Notes: generated by a model not told the origin, from the sequence alone. A DNA stretch of 64,000 bases from Phlyctochytrium arcticum (GCA_025602905.1 JAHLKI010000005.1:1380035-1444034), one strand, 5' to 3'. Shown: positions 11,392 through 24,139, numbered from the stretch's first letter. Made by a program: numbers and translations.

Positions 11392-14134
11392 ATGTTGCTG
11401 ATGAAGTCCATCATCGCACTGACCGCAATACTATCGGCATCAGCTCAGACAACCTCCCCATCATCAGGGGTATCCACCACCCGATCGTTGAGCAACACAT
11501 CATCGCCCAGTACGACATCGGTAGCGCAAACTCAAACCGGTACAAACTCCCCTTCCGCACCTCAACCGACCGGTTCACCCAGCAAACCAAAGGAAACTCG
11601 CAAACTTGGTGAAGATTTTGAATTAGCACTTTTGAAGGATGTGCGTGAGAAGATGACATTCCTGCCGTACACGGCCGAGGAGCGCGTCTTTGTTGCGCAG
11701 CAACGACAAGAGACTCTCAATGTATTCGCGCACGTGGATGAAAAACTCAAAAACTGTAATGTATTTAGATCACTATGTTGGCGTTGTGCGAAAGATTTTC
11801 TCATACTAAACTATTTTTGCTTTCTTCAGACGGCGTAGATGCCATTGCAAGTTTCAGCGATATTCTCAAAAATGCGGGAAACATGACCAACAAAGACTTT
11901 TAGTTATGCCATGGCAAGACATGCCCTTTCCCTCCGGGATTTGCACACCAACTTTCTCATTGGTGGCCAGCATAGCTGCTACTTGGTTGGAACGCCCTAC
12001 GATCTTGACTTTGTGACGAGTGAGGATATCGTCATGAACCCTCGAGTCGTTGTTCGTGCCGTTTCTCAAAATCCAGAGTACAATGCCCTGTTTCCACCCG
12101 AGGTGTTCGCCATCAAGCCAGGAGATCGTCTGGACACGATTGACGGCAAATCCTTCCGGGACTACTGGATCTCAGTGCAAAATCTGACGGGCGGGGGCAA
12201 ATCAGTTTGGCGGGTATCGACAGGCCCTCAATATGCTATCGAGACGATTTGCAGGCAATTATCCATTGCCGAGCAACAACGAAATCGAGTTTGGATTTCG
12301 TCAAGGAACGGGCAAATCCTCCATCGTGAAAGTTCCTTACGTGGCTCAGGAAGTCCGCTATTGTATTCAAAACGCGCCAAAGGAACGAGATACCCCCCCT
12401 CCCCCTCTTCCGCCACCAAATCCCAAGGGCACCAAGTCAAGACTCCCCCCCGCTCAGATATTTCCCGGCCGCTTTGACAAATACAAGTACCAGGAAACCA
12501 AGTCAGATATCGTGCTTCACACAACATACAAGGCCAAGGATTTCACAATGGGTGTTATACGTTTGGACAGCTTTAACGACCAAGACTTATCGCCTGCCGA
12601 GGTTCTCGATGCTATAAGGACTCTGTTGACCGACACTCTGAGCAACACAGATGGAATCTTGTTCGACGTGCGCGCGAATGGTGGCGACGGTCTCATTGCG
12701 GACAGCATTTCTCAGTGGTTTACAGGAATGGCCGTGCCCCCGAAAGGCCGAGACATCAATCACCCAACCAACCGCATTATGTTTGGAAACCAGAGTCTCG
12801 CCTTGGACCAGTTTCGAGGAGAGCGCTTGGCGTTACAAAATGCTGCGCCTACGGACAAGTTTACCAAGACAGTAGATTTCGATCCGGTTGATGCTATTAA
12901 CATGGACGGCCATGCCTACCTTAAACCTGTTGCCGTGTTAACCGACGGGCTGTGCTACTCGGCCGGTGATTTCTTCTGCGCCGGGATGCAAGATAACGGT
13001 GCGGCCATGAGTTTCGGGGAAGACCCACAAACGGGAGCCGGCGGGGCTAACGTGCTTGACCATGCCACTTTCTTGCGAGAGTTGGCTCCCGCCATCTTCA
13101 AGCCACTCCCTTTCGAGGGATCCCTTGGTAAAGATGCAAACAACAAGACAATTCCGATACCCGGTACCAGCGGAATGAGGGTCGCTAGTCAGCAAGATGT
13201 GAGGATTGGTCGAAATGCTGATAAGATTCTGGAAGATACGGGGGTGTTGGTGGACGAAGTCATTCGGCAAACAGCAGCCGAATTTACGCAAACACAAGGA
13301 CAAGTGTTTCCTCAATTCGAACATATTGCCATGCGTCTCAAACAGCAGGCTGCCAAGGACGGCCGGTCCAATCTGCGTTTTCAGTCACCCTTTGGTTTGC
13401 GGTTCCTAACCAACTTTACTATTCCGTTCAATGCAAGCGGCTTTGACCGAATCGAGGTCCGAGATTCAAAGGGCACTCTGATCATTGATCAGAAGTGCTC
13501 AGCGGAGAGTGAAGCTTGCAAGGGAGAATTGATACCTGCCAAAAAGCCTGCTTTAGGATGGGACCGATACAACATCCTTGGATTCAAGGGATCCCAAAAT
13601 ATGATGACGACCAAACGTCCTATTGTGATGCTTCCAGACGTGAGCGAGCTTCCGGAGATTGCGGCCGGAAAATCCATCGCGAGTCCCCCGTTCGTGATCC
13701 TTAACTATGACGCTGATGCGGGTCTGAATGTCGCTGCTCCCCAAGATGGATGGCAAAAGAGCCAGGATGGCACGCTCAGTATCCGCCCTACAGCCATCGA
13801 TCGTGTCAACGCCCGAGCATTATTTCCTTTCAAAGTAGCGAAAGGTGCTATCCTCAATGTCAAGGCAGACGTTGAACTCAAGACTCCCGCAGATGTGCCT
13901 ATACAACTAGCAATGGCACTTTTCCGTTACGAACCTACGACTGGCATCATCTCTAACGGCGACTTTTTCTTGGAGGACGAGATTTCTTTCACCGACGAAG
14001 TAAATTTTACTGCCAAGAACATGACACAATTCGACTCTGGCTTCGCCCTTTTGAGCATTGAGTTTAATAGTTCGGAAATTAAAAATAACGTTGACCGATC
14101 TGCTGTAACTAGTAACTTGATAGTGTCAGGATAG
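11392..14134 (+). pseudogene. S41-type protease copy 2, two frameshifts, otherwise long and open
   Basis: Exon 1 runs from 11392 (signal peptide MLLMKSIIALTAILSASA, then Ser/Thr/Pro-rich linker) to 11755; exon 2 starts after TTCTTCAG at 11830. Compared with copies 3-5, an extra T in GACTTTTAG (11898-11901) creates a stop, and an extra base in GGGCGGGGGC (about 12190-12198) shifts frame again, so three consecutive frames must be read. After the second shift a 633-codon frame (12233-14134) remains completely open, with FDVRANGGD, TDGLCYSAGDFF (candidate Ser nucleophile) and GEDPQTGAGG. Both shifts are shared with copy 1. Either a recent pseudogene or, less likely, a gene needing frameshift or editing to be expressed. 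Confidence 0.8.
11695..12298 (+). repeat. 604-nt block identical to copy 1 (inverted repeat, right arm)
   Basis: Partner of 10009-9406. The boundaries are the T/C difference at 11694 and the divergence after TTGGATTT at 12298. Equal length with no gaps between arms. Confidence 0.8.
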
Positions 14135-14869
14135 ATAGAATATGTAGAATCCAAGGAGTCTAAATATGTACAAAAAACTATGGTTTTACATCTAATCTTC
14201 ACGTACGCCTGCACGTACGCAACTTATCCTGTGGCTGGAGGATGAAGTAGTCATGCACAGACCACTTTCTTTCACCGTGGCGCCCAGAATCTTGAATGTG
14301 CTCGGTTGCGGGGCTGCTGAAAACCCATACTTACAGTAGAACTTGGTTCAAAGGTCTTTCTTTCAAGTAAAACTCGATAAAGAAATTTCGGGATAGATGC
14401 TGAGCAATAATTTTGGACCGAAAGCCGCCTGCCTACATCAGAGCCTACATTTACGCAAGTCTTTGATTTTGATTTGCACTTAGTGAGTTACGGTTTTAAT
14501 GGACTGCCTTTTCACATCATGCTTTCTTTCCGTCCCTATCGAAAACCGAAGATATCCCCATCTTCACCTAAACTTCTTCATGAATCGAACTATTGAGCTC
14601 ACACCCAGTAAGCGGTATATGCATGTACATCCGACAGACTGACTTTTCCTAAAGCCGTTCGACCATTTTATTTAATGCGTTCCAGTTCTATACCCAGAAA
14701 ATTATTTATTACACGCCTAGTGAATACCGACTACTGGTTGATCTGGAAAAGTTGTGCATTGACTACCGCTCAAGTAGGAGAGATTGCCCATGTCGTATCC
14801 AATGTGCAATAACTATTACTTAGACCCGAAAGGCTGCTAATCTATCGTGTTAGTTCGTTCCATCTCTGC

Positions 14870-15110
14870 GTTGCTATTACTGTTGAACTCTCCATTGCTC
14901 GCATCAGCTACCGTTCGAATCTAAGAGGCTTGTCCTCTACCTCTTATCTTGAATTCCCTTTCCTAGGTCCTCAGTAGGTCCTCGCAACTTCTTGCCTGAT
15001 GGCAGCTTTCTCCCAGAACGCTACATAAAATACTCTGGCCTACAGACCTTTCAAACTTACCCTATCATCCCAGACCTGTTTCGCTGTGCCCAGATCCCTC
15101 GTATCGTGCC
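14870..15110 (-). repeat. Dispersed repeat family, copy C
   Basis: The reverse complement reads GGCCAGAGTATTTTATG..., GTCAGGCAAGA..GTTGC, then CTCTTAGATTCGAACGGTAG and a GCAATGGAGAGTTCAA unit, in the same order as the copy at 61.9-62.5 kb. Inserted or retained downstream of S41 copy 2. Confidence 0.6.
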
Positions 15111-15561
15111 GTGTCCGTGTGCCATGTTGTTGCTCCCTTCCAGGTCGTACTGGACTGGCGTAGTTGTGACATTGGGGCCCCTCCCGTTCTGAAATTTCCT
15201 GTCCTCTCTAGAATGACCTTTCCCTGCATTTGCGAAGGACTTATTCTCTGGCGTCGGAGGCTGCGGGATTGGAGTACCTTTATCATTCAAATCATATATA
15301 TATATATGGAAAGTGAGCCGCCAACTCCATGTATTTGCAAACGGGTTTGCTATACCTAACCGCGTTGATGTATAGACCGTCACCGGTTTTGATGGATGCG
15401 GGGTGTACCATTTGCGCAGGCCTTAAAAGTGGGCGTTGGTCAAGAGGCACAGATGAAATCCCCCGATGAGCGTTTAAGCGCAATATGACCGGGATAGCGT
15501 CGACTCTTGTATAGCTTTCAAGTACTGAGGGTATGTGGGAAAATCTGCGATAAGAAATCCT

Positions 15562-15615
15562 GACCTTCGGGTATTCCCGGGGGCGGCACTCAATCCACCT
15601 CCGGTGAATTCCGCA
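15562..15615 (-). repeat. Bipartite repeat motif, copy M2 (downstream of S41 copy 2)
   Basis: The reverse complement reads GCGGAATTCACCGGAGGTGG and, about 31 nt on, CCCGGGAATACCCGAAGGT, closest to copy M1. Confidence 0.6.
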
Positions 15616-15652
15616 CGGGAAACCTTTCAAAGTTGAATTGCCAAGATTCACA

Positions 15653-16542
15653 ATGGGCAAGAAGAAGACATTAGCGAAGAGAGCCAGATTAGAAGAGAAG
15701 ACGCAGAGAGCCAGGTTAGAAGAGGAGACGAAGAGAATCAGATTAGAAGAGAAGACGAAGAGAGTTAGTTTAGAAGAGAAGACGGGGCAGGGCACCCAGG
15801 GTAATCAAGAGTCTCATTCCTATACGAAGATGAAGCTGCGTATGATAGGGAGGCTTCGGGATTTTTGCAAGATGGTTGGGAACCGGCACTCAAATTGGCT
15901 GATCAATACGACTGTGTACCTCTCTTCCAACGAATCGGGACAAAACTGTCCTCATCCCTTTCCAGTGTCAAGCCGTATAACATGCTCTTGCTCGAATACC
16001 TCAATCTGGGTGAGTCCAATCTTCATGTTTAGTGGTGCATTCCATGGAGGACCCCCGTCACTTTCTGTTTTGCTATTACTGTTTTCTTCTTCACCAGTTC
16101 CTGGATTTTTAACACTTTCTCCCCCAACGACTCACAGCATACTCGTACCCGGAGGACATCAGTTCATCTCTCCGCGAGGAGCGTTGGACGTATCATGATA
16201 AGCATGCCCATAAGCTGGTCAAGGGTACCGATTTCAAAGAGCAACTGACAAAACATGCTTCCCCATATGTCATCATCGCTCTGTATCTCTGGGGCAGAAA
16301 TGTACGCTAATTTTAATATATTTTACGACAATTCGCCAAAGCGAGAGCACGTCAAGCCCGGGAAAGTCTCTGCGGCATTTTGCAAGTATTGCACTCACTT
16401 TGGGCATGTTTCGAGAAAGCGGGTTCCCCCGCAAAGCACAATCCAGTCATCTCATACTTCACATATTCTGTATATAGTTTCCCGCGAAAGGGTCCTATGT
16501 AGATGTGTCTTTCCCTTCCTTCCTCTATTATCGGTCTATTAG
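15653..16542 (+). CDS. Unrecognised gene or remnant with 27-nt repeats
   Basis: Starts at ATG 15653 with MGKKKTLAKRA, followed by four copies of a 9-residue unit RARLEEKTQ (15676-15785) that would form a charged helix. Downstream the best coding frame changes (from about 15811): it includes SGFLQDGWEPALKLADQYD and PYNMLLLEYLNL, ends at 16009 with a GTGAGT donor, and joins in phase to 16138-16301 (acceptor CTCACAG; includes EERWTYHDKHAHKLVKG and YVIIALYLWGRN). A 40-nt intron could then lead to CKYCTHFGHVSRKR, which resembles a C-x2-C-x4-H-x4-C zinc knuckle whose last Cys is Arg. I do not recognise the family. The join between the repeat part and the rest is unresolved, so it may be broken. Confidence 0.4.
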
Positions 16543-16686
16543 ACCTGTCACATAGTCTGGGATGTATGAGGATGGACTGATTGACCATGGGGAAACCCTT
16601 TTTGACACCATCACATTCATCTCTTGTGATTGATCAAAAAAATACATAGACTTTAAATCACACAATCCCAAAAAAGAAAACAGCAT

Positions 16687-19658
16687 CTATTCATCATCCC
16701 CCGTAAAGTCACCATATCGCCAGCGTCCAGCCCGAGCCTTCTTGGCGGCCTCTTCAGCCTCCACACATTTGTCCAGGACAGTCTGTTTGGCCTTCCGGTC
16801 TTCAGGGCGTATATATTCTCCCTTGGGTTGACGGGCCAGTTCAGCCTTGTAGCGCTTCAACAGGGGGCGGGGAAGAATCCCAAGGCCCTCCGTGATAATG
16901 GATTCGTTGATGGAGGATGTAGTGCTTTTGGGGAGTTTGAGGTCGGAGCCGTTGGGAGAGGAGGCGGATGCGATAGTGGTTGTGGTTCGTGGGTAGAGAA
17001 TGACGTTCCAGACTTGTCCGGATCCGGATGTGCTACCCGTTTTGCCCAAAATGTAGGCGACCAGCGTCTTGCCTTCGGTGGCCTCTCGGAGATGGGTAAA
17101 CGTCGCCTCGGCGTACTCATCCGAGTCGTCCTCGGGTAACTCGACATAGGCCAATTTGGCTTCTACAGCTTGAGACGTGAGGCCGCCGTTGATGGTGCTC
17201 GTCGAGAATTTTGGGTCCAAGGGACGAAGCCGGGAGAGGGGGATCGTTTCTGAGTTGCCATAGTCGACGTATAACACATTATAGGTGTTGGTTGTGCCGT
17301 GGGCTTTACGGATACGGGCACGGTACCATGCATCGTCGGCCGTGAATTGAGCAGACACGTAGTCCCCTACGCGGGGCTTAAATTCTTGAGGGACTGAAGA
17401 CGCGGAAGAAGAATCGTGGTGGATAGAGAAATCGGCCATGAGCTTTTCGAGACGGTTGAGATCGGAAGTCATCACTTGTAAAAAGAGTTGGTTGCCGACC
17501 CCGATATGGGACACCAGGACTTCTTTGATGTCGGTCACGCGTTCGGAGGAAAGAAGGGATGCCGATTGGGCGGCACTGGCTGCCTCCGCGGCTTCAGCCG
17601 CCTCATCAGCCGAATAGTCCTTCCAGATACCCTTTTTGGCGGCCTTTGCTCCCTTCTCGGCCTCATAGAGCTGATGAGCGTTGGCGCTTTGCGATGCAGA
17701 GTAGTCGTGAACACTGGCCAAGCCCTCCTCCAAGAGCATAACCGCCATATTCTTGCGCTCATCATTGATGGTGAGGTACAAAGTTCCAATAAATCCGCCG
17801 ACCTTGTCCATGCTCTCCACACTGAATTCGACTTCCCGCTGCATCGCGCGCTTGTTGACAAAATCCAATGCTTCAGGTCCGTACGGCTCGGATTGTTCGC
17901 CGGGTCGTCCAGCACGGGGGGCGCGAATTCCACCCAGGACGAGGGTTAGTGTACAGTTTTGCGATGGGACGTGGATCCGGAATCGGGAGCCGGAAGAAAC
18001 AAAGTCGACGACTCCGCTGACAGTTCCCGCTCGTTGCAAGAATGGGAAAAACTGCCGGGCTTTGGCGACGGTCGCGGAGGCGTCCGAGATGCGGTGGAGG
18101 GGTGCCTCCTTGGTGGAATGGATTCCTTTCTGGGCCGCTTGAGCACGTTCATGGGCCAAGAGGAGCTGATCGTACTGTGACGACCGATTGTCGTCGTCCC
18201 GACGATGGCGGATGATATCAGCCAGACCTTTGGACACCACGACCTCAGCAACATTCTTGGCGCCTTGGGTGACGGTAGCGCATTCTCGTGCTTCGTAGGA
18301 TCCCTCAGCTGGTTTGACATAGTCAATCACAACGTGTACCGGCTTGCCAATGCATCGGCCCCGCAGATACTCGCGAGCGTCCAAGTCATACGAGTACTCC
18401 TTTACTGAACTGTCTTTGCTGACGGTAGTAGCCGGTCCCTTGGGTGCCCTAATGGATGAAAGCTGAATGCGGCGTTCCTTGCCGGACGCGACACTCTCAA
18501 CCAATAATGTGTCTCCGGACAATACTCGCGTGACAATAGCATCAAATTCAGATTCAGGTCCTGCAACCTTGGTCTTGCCGACCCAGTTCTTCCACAATCG
18601 TACTTTGCGCTCTTTGGCCCGCTGCTCGGCGGCCCGGTACCGTCCTGGCCCGCCCGTCACCAGTGTGATGTTCCAATCCACGACCTTTGCGAGTCCCTCC
18701 ACCAGTAAAGCCTCGCCAATGTTTCCTAGTGCATATTGCACACTGCCCACGAAATTGTCGTTTGACGATAGCCCTTCCAGAACAATCTTGACGTCGCGAT
18801 TCGACAAGCGCGCTTCCACAAAATATTTTGCTTCCTCGCTATACTCTTCGACGACATCCTCCATATTGGGAATCCCTTTGCGAAGCGTTGGGGCTTTAAA
18901 TCCCGACAACATTAACGTAATGTACACGCGCTCCGGAAGCAGCAGACACACCCGCAAAGTGGATCCATCGCGGATTTGCTCGACAATGGCGTCAATGGGT
19001 TTGCCTTTGTGTTGTTCCAGGAAAGCACGGGCCTCATCACGCATGTCGTATTTGGCCGAGCGGTTCGAGAGTGACGGATCTTGGAAGACGCCTTTTCCCG
19101 CGGCCTCGGCTGCTTTCTCATACTCGAGCAGGAGTTCTTGCTCTCTAACAAAATACCATGAGCATTCCCTCCAAAACCAATTTCAATGAAAAACGTACTC
19201 GGAGTTGGTCCTCTTGCCATCGGCCGACTTGACTCTAGCCCAGCCTTCTTTGGCAATAGCCCGATTAACATTTGTCTCCTCACCGACGATGGGATGCTGA
19301 ACGCGCAACACCCCAAAGTCCCGCTGATTGGATGTTGTTGTGTAGTCCACAGTGTAAAAGACTTCTTTGCCAACCAGCGCGCGACGCAAGAATTCGCGAG
19401 ATTCAAAGGCAAACGGCTATAGTTTGAATCATTAGGATACGTTCGTTTTTGATGAAAGCTTGCAGAACATACCTCTTCCCGCTCGGGCTCTTTTGCACTG
19501 CCCAGTCTTGGGGCTACCAAGTTGCTTAACGAAATGACTTTCTCAGCTGGAGGCCCATTGGATGGTTTTCCGTGGATCACGACCGTGTCGCCCGAGATGA
19601 TGTTTTTGACCCAGGCCTTGCCGGATTGTGGCAGCGGAGTTGAAGTCGCTGCAGGCAT
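16687..19658 (-). CDS. SND1: Tudor staphylococcal nuclease (Tudor-SN / SND1)
   Basis: Three exons, 19658-19473, 19416-19199 and 19144-16687, with 56- and 54-nt introns; 953 residues (human SND1 has 910). Repeated staphylococcal-nuclease-like (OB-fold) units are visible: AWVKNIISGDTVVIHG near residue 15, IVEQIRDGSTLRVCLL near 180, VTRVLSGDTLLVE near 335 and VSGVVDFVSSGSRFRIHV further on. A Tudor domain (about 719-785) has GDYVSAQFTADDAWYRARI and YVDYGNSETI, followed by a split fifth SN unit ending near residue 945. Family knowledge: a cytoplasmic RNA-binding scaffold involved in RNA processing, stress granules and transcription coactivation; the Tudor pocket binds methylated arginine. It shares strand with the GTPase gene 0.5 kb upstream. 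Confidence 0.95.
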
Positions 19659-20156
19659 TATGTGTCGATTCTAGTGTTGGTAGTTTGAGATTCAATTGTT
19701 GTGAAATGTGATCTTAGATCAGACTTCTGTGATGCCGTCCTGGATGCCGTCGCGGGTCCAAGGTCGTCGTTTCACCTGCGGCTGCGAAAGTGGCACGGCC
19801 CATCCCGACTTCAAATCCCGTATACAACTTGTACTCGTACTTTAGCGGCGGAAGAACATTGATGAATCATGAAAGTCAGATATCGGATGCAGAATATCAT
19901 ACAAGTTATACATGCAGGCACCGTAAAAGCTTGAAAGAGAGAGAGAGAGAGAGGGTTCTATGTGCTATTTTGGAAAAAAAGATGGGGTCGCAAGAATACA
20001 TAAGAGGCATACGTTTGGCACAAACGAAAAAAAAAGGCGGGATGAGAGGGGGTATCGAAATATATACGAGGCGCAAAACTAGTCGTTTTTAACAAGAGTG
20101 GAGGGTGGTGCGAGCCAAATGCGCCGGGGGTCGGGAAATGATGTGATCCCAGGAAA
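19659..20156. other. Intergenic stretch between SND1 start and GTPase stop
   Basis: Short intergenic region with a GA run (about 19934-19954). Expected to hold the SND1 promoter and the GTPase 3' UTR; no individual site recognised. Confidence 0.5.
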
Positions 20157-21685
20157 CTAAGATGTTGCGCCTGTAATCACACCTTGGGCAATGCCCGTAA
20201 CCAGATTGAACGAATGGCGCCAGAACCAGTAATTTGACATGAGGACCAGTCCACTAGAGAACCTTGCAAAGCGTATAAACTGTCGGATGGCTTCCACTAC
20301 TTGTGAGACAACGTCATTGACCAAGCGGTTGATTCGGTCGCCCCATCGCGTATACCGGGCCAATTCCTCCGTCTTGCGGGCATGAGCAGCGCGCACATCC
20401 ATTTCAAAGTTTCGGTAATTTCGGTCCCACGTAGTCCGCGCTACGGTGGCAGGTTCAGCAGGAACGAGTTTGCTCGTGAAAGATTCCAGCTCGTTCAGGC
20501 ATGTGTTTGCGGCACCTTCCATCTCTCGAAGAATGGTCCGCAAGTGTTTTCGGCCCGTAACCTGCACAGGGTGGTTTCCTTGCTTTCGGACCTTGGCGAT
20601 AAAGTCTGTCCATACCGTGTTTGCGGCTTCTGCAGCCATATTAGCGACCAAGGCCTCGGTGGCAGTCACCATATTGAACCGGTTGCCACCGTCGCGGATC
20701 TGGGTAAGAAGCTCTGAAATGAGTTGTACGACAACAGGTCCGTCGACTGGGACATTTCCAACCACAAAAGGCTCGAGGTTGTCAGCCAAGTTGTCAGCCA
20801 AAATTCCTACTGCCTCCTGGTGCACCGCAGACGAGTTGCCGGCAGATCCCATGTTAAAGGGCAACTTGGCAAATGACACGGAAAAATGTTGACGAATCAA
20901 GCGACGCACGCGGTTTGTTTGCTCATCGCCATCTTCTTCACTCAGCAAGTCTTCCAACAGACGTGAATCAGGAATGTCGGAGTTGATGGACATGTTTTCT
21001 ACCAAAACGAGCTCTCTTGTAATGTCCACCTCATCCTCAGAGCTGGTAGCGTGACCCATGTTGATGACTTGCATCACAGTTTCCAGGCCACCCGTTGTAA
21101 AGCATCCACGTTCGTAAACGTACATTTTGGTGGATAGTCGAGCAGCGAGACCAATGACAAAGGGAAGGGCTGATTGATTGTGGTTTGCACCACCTTCACA
21201 GTCCAAAAACACAATGGTGCCTGGACCACGTGGATTATCGAATACCATCATATCAATACCGTGAGTGCATGGGACATTTCCCGGAGCAGAGTGAAATTTG
21301 TGATTGTCATTACCAGTCAAATGCGTACGCACTTTGGTGGCAGTGTAGGATTTGCCTGAGCTAGGTTAAGGGAATCAGCACAAGGGCCAACGTGAAATAC
21401 TGACAGTCACTTATACCGGCCGAATCCAGTAAAGGCTACAAGGTGTAAGGGCACGGGTAGCTGGCTCAATATGGCCTCAGCCTCGGGAGTAATTCCAGTG
21501 GCAGTATACTTGATAGCGGAGCTGCCTGGTGCGACTGGTTTTGCCACAACCTTGACCAGCGGGACGGGCTGCTTCAATTCGCGCCAGTCGACGGAAGGAG
21601 GACGGCGTGAGCGAGCACGCGATATGAGGCTGTTAAAAGTACCCTGTACATCCATAGCCATCGTCGTAACAGCTGTGGTGGTCAT
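20157..21685 (-). CDS. GB1/RHD3-type large GTPase (GBP/atlastin-like), divergent
   Basis: Two exons, 21685-21411 and 21360-20157, joined in phase 2 across a 50-nt intron (GTGACT donor, ACCTAG acceptor), giving 492 residues. The splice rebuilds the P-loop GFGRYNSGKSY (G-x4-GKS, Lys95), which supports the model. Switch I matches the family (PCTHGIDMMVF, Thr124), switch II is FLDCEGGANHNQS (DxxG at 145-148), and the following helix and strand resemble GBPs (RLSTKMYVYERG). Where GBPs and atlastins carry the base-binding RD motif this protein reads LVLVENMS, so that motif appears lost or replaced. The C-terminal half is helical, and the end (about 455-492) has a hydrophobic stretch with SSGLVLMSNYWFW, perhaps a membrane hairpin. 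Family members remodel membranes or act in defence; the role here is unknown. Confidence 0.75.
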
Positions 21686-23262
21686 TGTGGGTAATCTCTT
21701 TTCAAGAGTTTAAAACAATTGACGGGCGTATCTCGTCAGTAGTCACAGCTTACGCGGTCGTCAGCTCCGGGAGGTTTGCTTTATTGACAAGCTGGTTGCT
21801 GGAAGCAGGTTTTTGTAGGCCAAGAGTAGCACCAGTCAGTGGGATCGTCTATTGGGTTCAAGTCTGGAGGTAAAAGATCAGATTGTTGTCAGGAATAGGC
21901 AGGAGAACTTGTTGCCGTGCACGCTGTCAGATGCGCGGCGACCGCAAAGTCGTGGCACTTACGGGTTCAATACAAAGACCAGTTTCGATCGTCGTAGGAT
22001 ATGTTTCAAGGTCGTTTCGCGAGGGATCTTGTAGTTCAGATGTTGTTTTTAGCGGCTAATGGAAGCGTTGCATTTGGTGTGGAAAAATCGGATTTTGATG
22101 ACGCCAAATTTGCATGTGCAAGCCGTGCAAAGTGCTGCGCAAAGGTCACGTGGACGGCTGTCCCCACCGATGCGCAGTCGGGACCATCCATACCCCTCAT
22201 GTATTATCGCTTATACTTCCTGGTATGCCTGGCATTGCATGGCATTGCATGATGAGCACCTTGTGAAATTATAACAATTTGGAATTGCTTTTAAACGAAT
22301 TCCATTGTTCTGCTAATGTGTTGATGGGTACGATAGGGCTGCCCCAGTTGACATTTGGACAAAGGATACGCTTTGGTCGGCAGAAATTGATCCGCGAACA
22401 CATAAGATTTTGGGGCCAACATTGGTCGCCGTCAATTCAAGGTAAGAAACCAAAGAAAAGAAAGCTCGGGATTGAATGTGAAGAAAAATGAGCATTTGTG
22501 GTCATTCGGTCTATGAATAACCGCGCAGATGTAGGGCAGAAATTTGAGCTTACAGACTGTCTTTGAGAAGAACGTTTGAAAATAGCATTTGTGCGGTGTT
22601 GTGAGAAAGCAAGAATCCATTGAAACATAAAGGATGGATTTCAAGTGCAAAGGATTTGCTGCGCAATTTGGCCAGTTTCTTCCCAGCGAGAAATGAAGAG
22701 GCTGGCAAGATTATACTGGACTGCTTTCATGTGCTGTTCTAACGTGCTAACGGGAAATTGACATTCGGTGTTTTGCCCTCTCAGGACCAGGTGTGCCGGC
22801 GTACCCACGTGCGGGCTGCGCACTTTGTACTGGCCATCAAATTCCTTCAAGTGTGCAGGCAGCATGACCTTACCGATCAGGGATCTCTTCATACTCAACT
22901 GAATACTAGGCCCCTCTGATGTTATACGCAAGACAGCCTAACATGGAAGGTCTCACTTTGTAAACATTTGCACATTATATCAGTGTTGGGACTACCGTAA
23001 TCTGGGATCCGTCATTCACTCAAGCGGTGGGCATTGGAGCCAGGTGTAGAAGTTGATGCACCTAGTCAGAACAAATTCTTGGCAAAAACTATATCTTTCT
23101 TATAAACCACAACGTCAGCCTGCTCCAACAAATCATTCACAGGGAAGAGTGTGGGGGGAAGTGACTTGACGCACAGGAATGGGAGGTAGACGAATAGATG
23201 TAATGGATGACTTGATCACAAAAGGGGGTATGACATGGGATCTCTGAGCTAAAAAGATTGTT
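21686..23262. other. Intergenic stretch between GTPase and RSR1
   Basis: Mostly featureless. It holds one minus-strand open frame (22641-22931, separate entry) and the promoter region of the GTPase near 21700-22000, where no particular site is recognised. Confidence 0.4.
22641..22931 (-). CDS. Small open frame, hypothetical
   Basis: About 95 codons open on the minus strand; the first ATG would be at about 22892. The translation looks protein-like (LPAHLKEFDGQYKVRSPH, FISRWEETGQIAQQ) but matches no family I know. A TTAG just upstream could be a 3' splice site, so it could be a terminal exon. Low confidence. Confidence 0.25.
   Translation of the reverse strand: MRITSEGPSIQLSMKRSLIGKVMLPAHLKEFDGQYKVRSPHVGTPAHLVLRGQNTECQFPVSTLEQHMKAVQYNLASLFISRWEETGQIAQQILCT

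Positions 23263-24139
<877 letters not shown>

Larger units (their letters stand above)
14135..15650. other. Intergenic stretch with repeat debris
   Basis: 14135-14860 shows nothing recognisable. About 14870-15110 is a reverse-orientation copy of the dispersed repeat, and about 15560-15615 a reverse copy of the bipartite motif. No gene seen. Confidence 0.55.

Noticed and set aside
5640..15310. ATATATATATATGGAAAGT at 5645 and 15293 as a repeat family
   Set aside because: Similarity stops after about 20 nt; an AT dinucleotide run plus a few bases is not enough.
17488..19189. Several long plus-strand frames opposite Tudor-SN
   Set aside because: They are antisense shadows of a well-supported coding exon.
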